A DNA stretch of 64,000 nt from Biscogniauxia marginata. Its lineage: Eukaryota > Ascomycota > Sordariomycetes > Xylariales > Xylariaceae. The notes under the pieces are model-generated. The model did no database searches and had not been told where the DNA came from. It was given only the letters and a program-made list of their open reading frames with translations. How positions within the stretch are numbered: position 1 is the first letter of the stretch; each line of letters opens with the position of its first letter. Position numbers and translations under genes: made by a program. This document shows positions 43,672-56,285 of the stretch, in pieces. The stretch spans positions 1 through 64,000 of the forward strand of contig MU404193.1 of the NCBI GenBank assembly GCA_022695795.1, written 5' to 3'.

Positions 43672-45347
43672 ACGGGCGACAGCAGGACTACATGATTTAG
43701 GATCGGCGTTTTTCTGGAAGCGGCATTGATACCACCAACATATTTGAGGGCTTGCATTTACGGGTCGGTCGGGAAGGGCTGCGATAACAGAATCGGCATA
43801 TATCATTATTGTCACCAACACCAACACCAATACTAACACCAACATCGTCACCACCGTCATCCCATCATACCGTCCGCGGACGACGCGGAGCAACGGCTTA
43901 GTTCTTTTCTCTAAAGTCGTTATAGCATTTGTACAGTTCACTGGTTGAACGGAAGCTCGAGGCTGGCGTTAGGGGGTAGAGCATATGGGTATCGCATCTC
44001 GTCTTAGTGGAGTCGCACTATACTGGGCAGAAGAAGCATCACTGCATTATTTGTTGTATTATCCTACCAAGGCCCAATCGGCCGTTTAATTGTTCGAAAC
44101 GGCTGTGCCGCTAGCCGCGTCTGCGGAACAGACAGCTGGTAACCGCTGCGGAAGTTAGCAGACGAAATGGTTCAGTCTATTATTTCATCAGGATCCAGTA
44201 TATCGAGAGCCATTTATGCAGCTGTCATGCGCCTCAACGCAGATACCCCAACAGACGATCAGGACGACCGAAGCTCTCGGTGTCCCGGTATACCAAGCCG
44301 GGCTTCGTCTCCGCAGATCGCGTACGGCTAACTACCTACACTAAAAGTGATAGGCGGTGTGCCCGCTTTGTCGATTCGGTATTCGTCGGGTGCTGGGATG
44401 CATACCGGTCAAGCGACCTCGACAGTGCAACCTCTTTATCACAGTAAGCATATGGAGTAGCCTGCCCCCCCTGCTAACTTGCTCAACTTGCTATACCCAA
44501 TATCTGAATGCGTTGCCAGAAATATAGCCGCTGTCCATGTGTGGTCCGAAGGGAAGAGAGACGCCAGCCATTATTTGCTCAGCCCCAATTGATAGACACC
44601 AACGGTGCAAGACCCAAGTCCTCAACAAATCCCATAGTCATGACCTATAGCGCAAGCAAACTCGGTCCCGACCTACAGCTAAGGCAACCCGAATTACGAA
44701 CTGCTAGCCTCAGTATGTCTATATGCAGCCTGCTTCGTGTACGTGACCGATCTGATCTACGTAGGGCACCAGCGGGTCAGCGGCACAAGCATGCGTTTCG
44801 CCAAGAGATCAGGATGGAACAATAATGCTCTGAGCCGCATCCAGAAGAGGCCGAGAGAGCAAGGGTATAGTGTCATAGATCAAGTGGGGAGTTTAACATC
44901 GTGAGATCGTACCCTCACTAGCTCACCCTGTGGATACTATCGAGAGGTGTGTGTGTGTGTGCTTTGTTAGTTCAGCACCTGATGTGTTATCAAAAAAGGA
45001 GGTAGTCTGATCAGAACGGCGTTGTTACGAACAATCCGCCGAACAAAGGAACTGTTTAGCATCAAAGCAATTCAAGCTTAGTTGAAGGCAATTGTTCGTT
45101 GATTGTTTCTATTATCACCGGTATAAGTAGAACTTAAATCTTCTGGCCCAATTTCGACAGCTTAGTAGCTACCAAGCTTTGATCGAAAGATCGAAAGCAG
45201 ATTTAACCCCGAGCTCTCCTAACCTAGACAAGTCTTTCCAAAAGGATTTGCCTATTAGACTACGCTCGAGGCTATTCGCAAATCATCAATTCATCAGGTA
45301 AGTTACTCCTAAACCCATTCGCCGCCACAGGGTCTTTATTATTCGCC
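43672..45347. other. Intergenic region
   Basis: An ACCAAC-type hexamer repeat occupies 43816-43850, within or just past the 3' UTR of the GCR1_C gene. A short GT run lies at 44949-44960. No gene is recognised; the frame 44508-44825 has no support. Confidence 0.45.
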
Positions 45348-46925
45348 ATGTGTATCCATCTCTACTTACACAATACCACGACACGGCATGATACGCGTTT
45401 CCTGAGCGTGATCAACCCAGCCACGGGGTATACGGTATATTCACCCTTCCAGGACCCGTACGTCAGGTCGTGCGAGTGCCCCTATCCGTGTCACTTACAA
45501 GATGTAGCGCCACACGAGGTATGCCTGTGGCATGGAAAGTGTTGCAGGCTCGAGACGATGGAACTTTGCCGGTGTAGCAGCCCTCGTAAGTGTAAGAAAT
45601 GGGTCAAGTATCACCACTTCTACGAAACCCCAGAGGGCCGGGACAGGCGGTTCCTGCGTGAGTACTTCAAGTACGACCCCTCCGCCCTATTGTTTTCGGC
45701 CCACTTCTTCAAGGCCGGCGTCGAGCTCGGGTTGGCCAACCGTTACCATAGGCAGGTGCAGCGACGACTTGAATACCTCGGTACCAACGCTGGCTATGGG
45801 AGCGAGGAGGAAAAGGCCGTGCTGTATTCCCAGCTAAGCTATTTCTCCCGGGTGTCGAACTGCGCCTTGGAAGTCCTTGGGCAGTCTGCCCGTTTCTGGG
45901 ACAGCCAAGCGGCTCGAGGGCTCTTCCCGCCTCGTCCCGGGCGGGAGAGCATCCCGGAGCTCGACGTGACGATACTCGAGGACAGCCACTTCAGGGTTGC
46001 CAACTGGGTGAAGAACGACAACGGACCGGTCCCGTGGCCTGACAACGTCGAGACCTGGCCCAACTTTTCTGACCTCCTTCCCTTTCGCGAAGACCCCTCG
46101 ATAGTGTCGTGGTGTTTCCCGCAGGGTATTGGGGCGATCTCGAACTTTGGGGGCTATAGCTTCCCCTCTACGCCGTCGCGTACGTCAGACTGGGTTCTAT
46201 CGCAGGAGAATGCATCGCTCTCGTTCGGACTTGTGGACCCCCTGCTTGCTCAGCAGGTACCCGATGTAGGTCAGGGGAACAATACTCGACAGTTTCCACC
46301 ACCTGCGAGTGCCGATGTGGATATGGACATAGACATGGACGTGGACATGGGACTACCGGGGCAGCAGCAGCAGCAGCAACAGGGTTCAAGCGAATCTGCA
46401 GTCGACGTCGATGGTGACGGTGACAGTAACGGCAGCCCTATCCCGGTACGTCGCTATCCTGCTCGAATTAGTAAGCGCATCAGAGAAACGAAGAAGGCCG
46501 ACCGCGAGGCCATCTCGCCAACGCGGACCGACTCCCCGACGACGTCCTCCTCTTCTCGTTCTGATTCCTCTGGCTCTCTTGGCGATAACGACCGCGACGG
46601 GTCTAGCAGCGGCGAAGACAAAGACAAAGACCAAAACGAAAACGAAAGCGGGGAGGACGATGATGCCGAGGAAGACGAGGAAGACAAACTAGGACCGAAC
46701 GAGTACCCCGTCGAGGCCCTCGTCAACCACAAGCCCAAGCGCGCCGCCCGCAGCGACGTCAAGCATTACAAGGTACGCTGGGAGGGCGACTGGCCCGCGC
46801 GCCAGAAGGAGACGTGGGAGCACCGGTCGAATATCGCACCCATGATTATACGCGAGTATTGGCTGAATTTTGACAAGAGGCGGGAGTTGAGGGAGCAGGT
46901 TGGGAAGGTGAGGCGTGCGCGATAG
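45348..46925 (+). CDS. Chromodomain protein with Cys-rich N-terminus
   Basis: One exon, 525 aa. Residues 42-82 contain nine Cys plus several His (RSCECPYPCHLQ, WHGKCCRLE, LCRCSSPRKC), a likely metal-binding module that I cannot name. Residues 85-190 look helical and globular. A Q7 run and an Asp/Met repeat (DMDIDMDVDM) sit at about 320-350, followed by a Ser- and Glu/Asp-rich acidic linker. Residues 451-505 form a chromodomain (NEYPVEALVNHK, KHYKVRWEGDWPARQKETWE). The aromatic cage positions appear as Tyr/Trp/Trp-type residues, so methyl-lysine binding is plausible. Chromodomains occur in heterochromatin proteins and in retrotransposon integrases. No integrase or RT motifs are present here, so it is more likely a host chromatin protein, although domestication cannot be excluded. 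Confidence 0.82.
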   Translation: MCIHLYLHNTTTRHDTRFLSVINPATGYTVYSPFQDPYVRSCECPYPCHLQDVAPHEVCLWHGKCCRLETMELCRCSSPRKCKKWVKYHHFYETPEGRDRRFLREYFKYDPSALLFSAHFFKAGVELGLANRYHRQVQRRLEYLGTNAGYGSEEEKAVLYSQLSYFSRVSNCALEVLGQSARFWDSQAARGLFPPRPGRESIPELDVTILEDSHFRVANWVKNDNGPVPWPDNVETWPNFSDLLPFREDPSIVSWCFPQGIGAISNFGGYSFPSTPSRTSDWVLSQENASLSFGLVDPLLAQQVPDVGQGNNTRQFPPPASADVDMDIDMDVDMGLPGQQQQQQQGSSESAVDVDGDGDSNGSPIPVRRYPARISKRIRETKKADREAISPTRTDSPTTSSSSRSDSSGSLGDNDRDGSSSGEDKDKDQNENESGEDDDAEEDEEDKLGPNEYPVEALVNHKPKRAARSDVKHYKVRWEGDWPARQKETWEHRSNIAPMIIREYWLNFDKRRELREQVGKVRRAR

Positions 46926-49900
46926 GCGTGCGTGATAGGTAAGCTTATGATCCCCCCCTTCTCCCCCCTTTTTTTTCTCCGTCCTGGTTTTTCTTAATCA
47001 TTTGTTTTCTTCTGTTTTCTTTGTTTTTACAATTATTTGATCATCGGGGTTCTTCTCCTTCTTTGTGTCTTGAAATTCCCATACTACAGGAAATCTCTTT
47101 CTACATTGTCTACCGGAACAACAGTTATTTAGCATAAAATAAAATTTTAAACCCTGCCTTGGCTAACAGGTCCCTTTCTGGGACGCCCCGTGTTCTTTGA
47201 ATCTATGCCTTAATTTTAAGCGTGGAGTGTTTGCCTGATAGATAGCTACCTAATATTGGAGATCATTGGGGGGATATACCAATAGGCTAGTTCTTCTTAC
47301 AAATGTCTTGGAATTTAGACCGTCTGTTGCTAAGGTTTTAGTCACTGTGTTGGTCACCCTATGTACAACGCATAGATGGATCGCAAAATAGTGCTGAATA
47401 TTACCCAGGCATACCTAATTTTCCGTCTCGTTTGCTGTAACCTTCCTCGTTTTTCTTTCCTTCTCCCGAATCAAGTGTTGTAAGGTTACGGCCAGAGACA
47501 GAGGGAGGAGTGAATTGTATTGTGAGAGGACCAATGGGTAGTAGGCAGGTACGCGCTGTTATTTGGCTTGTAAAAGATACTGTATCCCAAACAGCTGTAG
47601 TTTTAGTTTATCATGCAACTACTAAATTACTACCCATATGCATACTGAATGTATCGTGACAGCTTATACTGAGACTCGCTGGCAGGAGGGTTACAGTAAC
47701 GAGAATGTAGTGTGTTGGCATGTTTGTAGGACCGAGGAGCCCGTTGAGTGCGAAAGGAACCTCAACAGATCTCTTGGTCTAGCTCTTCCCGCAACAACTA
47801 CCTTACAGATCCGCCCGAGGCACTGTTGAGGGCTCTCGTAATAGCTGATTATAGTGGCTTGCACTAGTCAAGACTATAAGCGGCGAGGCTACCGTATATA
47901 CATACCTGTATGGGAATAGAGGCAGTGTTTTGTGTATAAAAACACCGCTGGTCGTGTACTACTAGTTCAACAACGGTGTTTGTAGCCTCCTAGAATGGTC
48001 CGTACAGTGCCAAGTACATATCGTAACACCGAGCCTCTCCTCCAGTAATGGGTTGACGTTTGTAAGACACACAATGATACGTGATAGTATCTACTTAGCT
48101 GTCTACTCCGCCCTGCGGCGTGGCAAACCGATATCTAGTCATATCTCTAAGCAACACACATAGAACGCAGATGCAAGTAAACCAACCTCCATAAACTTAC
48201 TGCCATCACCGGTCTCCCTCAGCTATTAGTTAGAAAATCCGGTTTACGATAACTAAAGTAGGTTTCGGTAAGAAAAAAGGTAACCAGTTCGCCAAGTCTC
48301 CCCGGTACCCCGTATTAGCTCGATATTCCAAATTTCCCCAGATCAGGAATCTTTTTCTCCCTCAGTGAACTAATCAATCAGCTAACGGGCCGGCTAGCGA
48401 AATCCGATATTCTTGGCTACGTCCTTCAACATCTAATCTGATTGAACAAGAAGCATATCGTGTCATATCATAATCGGGTAGCAGATGGTGTGGAGAGGGA
48501 GGTGGGGAGGGAGGGAAGGGAAAGAAAAAGTCCCGGATGAGACGCTATTATGTGCATGTACGTATGTAAGTAAGGTATGCATAGACGCGGCGTATTGCGT
48601 GCATGCATATATCTTGCCTGTGAGCGTAGAAATATTCTCGTTTTCCGAATCCGTAGTATCATTGTGGCTTTCGCGGCTTAGGGACTTAGGGTAGGTAAGT
48701 ATGTAGGCTGGCAAGTTAGCATGTCGTCCAGCTACCAATAGTAGCTAGTCACCGCCGAGATATCCATTCATCGCGGTCCGGTACGGTGCCGAGAACACCT
48801 CTCGGAGGTGCAGGCCGGCCGGCAGGCAGATCGACGTTGCGACTAGGAAGAAGGAGGGAATTGAGAGGGCGGAAAGAAAAGATCTTGATATCGGTATTGA
48901 GGAAATGGAATTACCTGGCTACATTAGCCACTAGGCTGAGTATCTACCTACTGTGTAGGGATGATGAGTTGGTTCATTAATTATCCACCTTCCGGATATA
49001 GACATTGAGCACGATTTTATTTGTTCAATATTCAACTCTTGTTGAATAGTTTTTTCTTCTTTTAGTCAAGTTTTGATGTGGAAAAGTAATCATTTCTTTT
49101 TAATCTTCTATTTCTTACTGTCTCTTCTGCTGCTTAGTTGACCAATATTACATATAGTATGATTAAGTTCGTGCCATGAATATAAACACCTACCAAAACA
49201 ACATGGCCAGTACTAGTTCTGCGTAGTATCACCCCTAAATAGATGGAGCTTAGGATCCAAAATTAGCTCCTACGGGCTGTGGGTAGATACCACATCAGTT
49301 TGTGCTATCGTGTCGAGAGCTTCTAAACTTATACGTGTTGGGAATAATATTTCCTCGCGGGGACACTCTTGCGTATTATGCATGTTATCTCGTCCTCGAA
49401 CTTTGAGATGTAACCTACGACACCTCCTTTGTCTATTGCTCTACGTCTTTGCTTGGCAATAAAGTCATAGGGCAAGTAAATGGGCAGATAAACTTGTTCG
49501 GCTCACTGCCGAATGTAACAGTGACATGGCAGAGGTTGGGCCTGTTTGCTCGTTTATGTATGTATATGGGATCGCGTGTATACCTATGTACGTTCATAGA
49601 TCACATGCGCGCTTTGACCGACGACTCTCCAAACAGATGACGATGCTATAAGCCTGCATTGGTCCCATCCCTATCAGTGGAAGCTTCTTTGGCCTTGGCG
49701 ATGGCTGGGTGGCTTATCTGGACTTGTATGTGGTTGGTTGAAGGGTGTATAGATGGGCGGCTTTCCACTTTGATACCTGTTCAGCTGAGATGATGTTGGA
49801 GAAGGGCGCCGAGGATGCCGATTGGTCTCTGAACTGATCACACGGTGATCCGGATTGATATACCTAGATATTGTGGGCAGGGAGTAGAGAACGATAACGA

Positions 49901-52900
49901 AGAATGGTATCCTTAGGTTCGACGGTACTTCACATATATTGCCATTGTTTCGGGTGTCATGGCCTCAGGAAACCGGTAGGTAGGCGTGGACAAATCATAT
50001 CATCGAACGGCGTTACAGAAATGAGTCCCATATAATGTTTCAAGGTTCTACAGAGATACAAGTCTATCCGACCCCATAATAAGAAAAGGGGCAAGTAGCA
50101 CGCGCGAGAACAGATTGGCTTGGCTTGCAAAGCATAAGAGCAGGGCTCTAGGTACTGCTTGCCTAGGTAGCTACTGTTGTAGCAATCGAATGCCTACTCG
50201 CAAAGATCATCACCACTCATATTGTAGTTCCTAGCGCCCGTATAATCTAATTGTAACCCGCCGATACTTCTCTCATAGTGCAGGTGCAGATGCAGACACA
50301 CATTGACTCTCTTATCTGTTCTGTTAAATAAGGAACGTTGGTTACACTGTCGGCTATCTGAGCCCTTATAATAACGATTTTCGTGATAGTCTACCCTATC
50401 TCCTGCGCTAACTGCAGGTGTCAGTTACTCGCGGTTGATACGGATCTTCATGCCCTATTAACTTGCTCGGAGACGAAGTTCCTGGGTCGAGGCCTCGCTA
50501 GTTATTTTCACCGCATTCTGCCAAGATTACATGGTTAATGATCAATTTTATTTGTGGGCGTACGAAAATAATAGACTTTTGGGGGAAACAGGAAGTGTTT
50601 CTTTTTCTTTGACTTCCTCTTGTTTGCCACATTTCATAACTTCTTTCCCATCGTCAGAATTACTGAGATTCGATGAATGTATGAGCATGGTATCATGTGG
50701 ATTGGTCCAAGGCGTATCTGATAGGTGGGTGAAACTAGGTATATATACATAGAAAGCCATACACAGAACCATATATAGGGGCTATACCCCATATTTCGAT
50801 AATGATTCTTGCTTAGCAATGTTTACCCCTTACTTACATAGTCACCAAGCATCATTAGTGCATGATTTATAATATGCCCCCCCAACAACGACAACAACAA
50901 CAATGAACAAACATTTCTTTTGTACTTTGGCATTACTAAGGTCACTGTAATCTTGTCTAAGCCCGCCAGATAGTATCCAGTAGTTACCTACTTTTTGATT
51001 TGCCAATAATCGCAAAAATCACATGGTGCTTATATCTGGAACATTGGTTAGAAATATATCTCGATAAGCTTCTATTGGAGACTGCAGAGACCGGCTTCCT
51101 CTCTCGAGAACCACAGCACCGAAACTAAAATGATATATAAATTAAGTCGTGACATAAATATATATGATACTAATCTGATTGAAAAGCTCCTGTATCGCGA
51201 ATCAACGTAATATTGTACCAAACTCCTAGATTATGCCAGTCTGTTAACCCATTGATTTCATTTGCATTGAAGCGGACAAGGTACACATAGCAGGGGACAG
51301 CATGAACCTTGATTCAGAACAACATTGCTGTATGTAAGACAATTATATCACTCGCCGTTTACCAGAAGCATGTTACATGTACGTATCAAGCCTCTTTGCA
51401 TAGGAACGCGCGTTATATACATATAATTAATGGGTTAGGCTCCTAACTAACAATTTCTTTTTATAGCCCCTAGCTACCAAGGCTAAGTAATACAAGGTAA
51501 CCTTACGCTATTATTTGTAACCAGCTTTCTAAGATACATCTCCGCTGAAGTCCGTCATCGCTAAGAGAGTGAAATAGGGAGTATTTAGAGTTATGGAACT
51601 CTTATTAATTACCCGATACTTTTGAGAACGGTACTCCTGAAGCTTACTATGAGATGTCACAGTCGCAATGCATAGCTATCGTCACAAGAAAACTGTACGG
51701 GTGAGTTCGGAATAAAGTTTGTAGAATCATCTGGACATCAAGTTTATGTGGAACCTTGTATTCAACACAGAGGGGATATACACCTGTTACAAGGTTTCAA
51801 ACGCTTAAGAAAGAAAGAATATATATATATTTAAATATTAGATACACAGATATATCGAGTAGCATGTTGATGAATTTTCTTTTGGTTGATTCACCTATCT
51901 AGTGAAATGGTGTGAGGCCCTGCCTAGATATACGACGGCGGTTGGATACCTTTACTGTGCCTACCTAGCCAGTCGCCCAATGGCATCATATTCAAGAAAC
52001 CCAATTAACTGGCACATTGTTCTTATGACAAAAATAAAATTTCGATGGCCGCGAAACAAGCTCAATTGCTCAAATACGCTAACTATGGATCATACGAGTT
52101 TAATAGTAGAAAATATCCGTATAAATGTTATAGTCAAAGTTCAGCTCAAGCATGAAGTCTGCTATAATAATTTTCTTTTCATAGCTAGTTAGTTACTGGT
52201 TCACTTGATATCGCGTTACCAAAGGAGGGAAAGGGGAGCGTGTGACCTGGTACTCCTAATCCAGAGCTTTCATCCGTCATTATTAGTGTTATAAGGGTCG
52301 CACGGAAAGACGCTTCGATTATTCAATTATGAAGTGATAGATATCTTCTAAATGTAGAGCGGGCAGTATTTCCGTACCTGGCTTGATTGAAGAAGCTCCG
52401 TAGAGAACGTACCGATTTAATTGGTGCTAAATCTAGGTGATCAAGCTTTAATAATATACCATATCAACCAATCCATGCACGCAATCAATAAAATACGGTG
52501 GTAATCTCTAACTTATATGCTTACAACTGGTTTATACGCGCACGATAGAATTAATAACTACCTGTTTCAATTTAATAAATATTTAGAAGTTGTTTAGCAT
52601 ATTATAAATGGTCTCAAGCTTATAGCCACATCACGGACGTGTTAGTATTAGTACAAATCTGGCTGCGCACAGATTAAATATAGTACTGGGTCAATATACT
52701 TGTAGTCCTAGTTTTGCGGAAAGAAAGCTAGGTCGTAACAATGCCATCTCACTTCTTAACTTAATAATATAAATCTCATCTTAATCTTTGATTGGTGGTA
52801 TCAATGTAGTATAGCTTTTCGTAACCCCCTTTAGGCTGTCCGCTTAATATCACGAAGGTAATCCAGGCCTCCATCGACCGGGAGTATTTCTCCGCGTCGA

Positions 52901-52915
52901 GAACGACAGTATCAG
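46926..52915. other. Large gene desert
   Basis: About 6 kb with no supportable gene. All frames are short (up to 96 codons at 51902-52192) and lack domains. Composition is moderately AT-rich, more so towards 51-53 kb. The first 120 bases hold T/C-rich 3' sequence of the chromodomain gene. Confidence 0.45.
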
Positions 52916-52922
52916 TATAAAA
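52916..52922 (+). promoter_or_regulatory. TATA box of the secreted HExxH protein gene
   Basis: TATAAAA lies 95 bp before the ATG at 53017 and is the only good TATA match close to that start. Confidence 0.5.
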
Positions 52923-53016
52923 TATTCTAAAATTATCTATTCTCTTAATTAGTCAAAATATCGGAATGGAACTTTCGCCATTAGACGCTTGAACACACGG
53001 TTATGAAGAAGCAAGG

Positions 53017-54294
53017 ATGAAATACATAGGATTAATTGCAAGTCTCTGGTACGCGCGAAATGTCGCAGGCGCACCGTCGCGTTCACTCGTTGCGCCACCG
53101 GCAGAATTCACCCCAAACACCAAAGTCGGCCCTGGGGGGACCAGTTTCAAAGACTCGCCACATTTTCGTATCTACGGAGTGACGTCCGACTCTGTAGCCG
53201 ATTCTATGATACAGACGCTCGAATCAGCCTATGAGTGTTTCGTGACCGGACAAGGATGGCGGTCAACTGGCTTGTCATTTAATTCTGACGACGAAAACGG
53301 GCCTTGGTACAAGATGAACGTTTACAATGTGGCGGATTTGGGTCCCAACACTGCCGCCAACACAGGAACGGACATGAATGAGGGACTCAGCTTCTTGAAC
53401 GTCGTGACGGAGTGGCTTACCACACCGTCGATCACTGTTCATGAATACGGACATGCTCTTACGTATGCAGAGCGGTATTGGATTGACCAGGGGCGCACTG
53501 GTGCATGGTGGGAGACCGTCGCTAACTTCGTTGCCGATACCTTCATCACGTCTTCAATCTGCGCAGATGCTAGGTCAAAGTACAACCAGCCGAGCGGAGA
53601 TACCGTCATGAACTTGCAGAAGGTAATTGGGGATTCCCATCAAGTCATCGTTGACGGATCCGCGAACACGGGTAACTACTACGAAGCGTGGCCGTTTCTG
53701 ACATACATAACCAACAACCCCGACAACTACGACGGGCTGGGCATAAAGAATTTCCCCAACGTATGGCTCAAGTACAAGCGCGACAGCAATGAGACTCCCT
53801 TGCATGTGATTGAGAGAATTGCGACTCCAACTCGTATCCAGACCGTCGTGGGCCGATACTGGGCTCGGATGGCGTACGTGGATATCGGACATGCGAAAGC
53901 CCGGGAACTCTTCGACCGGACCAGGAGTCAACTCAACTACGCGAATCTTGATTCTCAGGGGAGCGGGGGATACAGAGTCAAGTCCAGCCGTCAGCCAAAG
54001 TACATGGGCGCGAATATAATCCCCCTCAAGGCCTCAGGGAGTTCGATCAGTGCCACAGTAACAGCAAGTGCGCCTTTCACTGCCACATTGGCTGTCCGTT
54101 CCTCTGATGGATGGGTGCGATATGTGGACCTGGTGGACGGAAAGGGTCAGGTTGACCTGAGCAACGGGGAAGAGGCCACTCTCGTGGTGGTTAATACGCC
54201 GGACACGCTCTATCTCTACGATCCATTCTCGCTTACGAGTGAAGTTAGTAAAGGTCTTGACTATCAAGTCCAACTTACAGGGGCAAGTGTTTAG
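53017..54294 (+). CDS. Secreted HExxH protein, DUF6055-like putative metallopeptidase
   Basis: One exon, 425 aa. A signal peptide is likely at 1-19 (MKYIGLIASLWYARNVAGA). The catalytic-like motif HEYGH is at 142-146 within SITVHEYGHALTYAERYW, followed by GAWWETVANFVADTF, whose Glu may be the third zinc ligand of a gluzincin. The region up to about 330 forms the peptidase-like domain. The last 90 residues look like a beta-sandwich (SSISATVTASAPFTATLAVR). From memory, related fungal and bacterial proteins are listed as DUF6055, some misleadingly as dockerin type 1. No substrate is known. It would act outside the cell on a protein or wall component. It ends 187 bp from the convergent monooxygenase. 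Confidence 0.8.
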   Translation: MKYIGLIASLWYARNVAGAPSRSLVAPPAEFTPNTKVGPGGTSFKDSPHFRIYGVTSDSVADSMIQTLESAYECFVTGQGWRSTGLSFNSDDENGPWYKMNVYNVADLGPNTAANTGTDMNEGLSFLNVVTEWLTTPSITVHEYGHALTYAERYWIDQGRTGAWWETVANFVADTFITSSICADARSKYNQPSGDTVMNLQKVIGDSHQVIVDGSANTGNYYEAWPFLTYITNNPDNYDGLGIKNFPNVWLKYKRDSNETPLHVIERIATPTRIQTVVGRYWARMAYVDIGHAKARELFDRTRSQLNYANLDSQGSGGYRVKSSRQPKYMGANIIPLKASGSSISATVTASAPFTATLAVRSSDGWVRYVDLVDGKGQVDLSNGEEATLVVVNTPDTLYLYDPFSLTSEVSKGLDYQVQLTGASV

Positions 54295-54480
54295 GGCTAC
54301 AAGGGACAAGAGACGATTGATGGTATTATTAACGTTATCGGGTAATCCTTAGAGTTATATATGATTAATTCAGCCTCAAGTCTATATTTGTAATCGATTT
54401 TCAGTATTCTGCTATCATGTCCGTACAACAACCATAGACCCAGCACTTATAGTATTCCTCTCTGAGTAAGATATAAAAAG

Positions 54481-56285
54481 TTACTTCATACCTTTAATAG
54501 GGAATATTTTAACTACTTTGTTTGCATGGATAATGGTGTCTCTTGCTCCCGGCCAAGCTTTTCTCTTTCCGGTCTCGAAGAATCGGAAAGCGTGTGCTGT
54601 CTCAACCCCATGATTCATCAAGTTGTACATCTTTGGGTCCTTGAGCCAGAACTTCCATCCCTTCAGCCCCCATCCCAGATTTTCCATCCCAGTGCCTGCA
54701 GCATCATGTAAGAAGCCCTGGAACTCCCACGACTTGACCATCGAGGTGTCGATTCTGTTGTCCATACGCCACCTCGACGCTACCCATTTCTGATGGGCTT
54801 CGATTTCTTGATCCATCTCCTGACGAGACGGAATAGGATGAACGCCCCTCCATACGTTGCTCACTGCCATCGAAATGAGGTCATTGAAGGAAAATCCGTT
54901 ATTCTTCCCATATGCCGAATAGCAGAGTAAGCATATTGAGTCAGCGTACTGCGGAGGGAACATGTTCTTCCACAACCTTATAAGAGGCGGACCACCGTAA
55001 CCCTCCGGGGCACTCGTCTCTAAAAAGGGTGCAACGCTGAAGTCTCCCGAATAACCCGTGGCACAGATGACAGCGTCGACGTCGTCTAGGACTGTCCCAT
55101 CGTCAAATTCTATCGATTTTGGTCCCACGAACCGTTTCAGGCCGTGCAGGGATGTCAAAGTCCCGTCCTTGAGAGAGGGTATAATGGTTTGCCCAATGCT
55201 CGGTAGCGAAAGGCTTACAGGTGGGAAAGGAGTGAGACGCCATGCTGGATCAAGAGAGCCCCAGGCCTTCCGCATAATGAAACTGAGGGCCAGATCGCCT
55301 AAAACCCTAGCCATTGTCGGAAAGTTGCGCTGCATGAACAAACTTATCTGCCTCCTCCGTCGGGTAATGATCAGGTCAACGGGCGACCCGTTTCTCCATC
55401 TCTTCCCGATAAACATGCCTCTTCGATGCGATACATACATTTCGGCTACGACTGGCTTAAGCTCAGCCAGGACATCTTCAGCACTGGGCCCTAGGCCTAA
55501 AACGACCACTCTCTTTCCTCTGAAAGGCTCGGAACTAAAATAATCTGAGTAAGCATCAAGTACTCTGAATAAAGCTGGTTACCTTACCCCCTGAACTCTT
55601 GGGAGTGTATCACGATTCCCTCAAACTTCTCGCGACCTTCGAGCTCCGGCATTTCTGCCTTTGTCTGGTACCCGTGACACAATGCTACCTTGTCATACTC
55701 GAGCTCTTGTAGCTCACCGTCGATGACAACTTCGATAAGCCACTTGGTATCCTCCTTATTCCTATTAACTCGCTTGAGGGATGCGTTGAACACAATATCC
55801 TTGAATAGGTCAAAGTGTTCTGCATAAGACTCCATATACTCCTGGAAGTCCTTCTGCGACATGTGGTGCGGGTATTCTGACAGCAGTTAAATTTTATTCT
55901 CAATTTCCAACTTTCAGCTCCCAATAGAGTAGACATACTATCTGGCATGGGAAAATCGGTCATTCCGCAGGTGTACTTGCTAATGTTTGCCGTGGTGACT
56001 GATGGAAATCAACGACTAATTACGACTCCTGAGGACAAGGTCATATCATACTGCGCAAAGCGGAAGTCATCGTCGTATCGTCAGAATAAGCCCATAACCC
56101 ACCGACTTGGCTCCTCCTCTCGTATAAAGTAGTCTTGAAGCCATCTTCACGGAGAGTCTTAAGCATCGACAGTCCTGATGCGCCTAGTATATAATGTCAA
56201 ACTCCCTGTTCTCATTGGTTAGGCACTGGAGAAGCACGTTAAACTGACCTGCACCGATCACAGCCACGGTAGGTTGTATCTGCAT
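54481..56285 (-). CDS. Flavin-containing monooxygenase
   Basis: Five minus-strand exons (56285-56249, 56183-56052, 55998-55939, 55876-55588, 55534-54481) encode 523 aa. Introns are 53-65 bp and every phase agrees. Motifs in order: FAD-binding AVIGAGASGLSML split by intron 1, ERRSQVGGLW, the FMO segment YTCGMTDFPMPD, the FMO fingerprint FEGIVIHSQEF, the NADPH-binding VVVLGLGPSAEDV, and the late VICATGYSGDF. These show a class B flavoprotein monooxygenase, oxidising soft N or S nucleophiles with NADPH and O2, or acting in secondary metabolism. The second Rossmann motif ends in Ala (GLGPSA), common in fungal FMOs. No cluster partner lies nearby. The tiny 5' exons mean that a start in exon 4 or 5 would be a wrong model. 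Confidence 0.92.

Noticed and set aside
43231..43941. 236-codon minus-strand frame over the GCR1_C exon
   Set aside because: The plus strand has the domain; the opposite frame contains a VLVLVLV run from a repeat.
51902..52192. 96-codon frame in the gene desert
   Set aside because: AT-rich, no signal, no domain and no promoter; random open frame.
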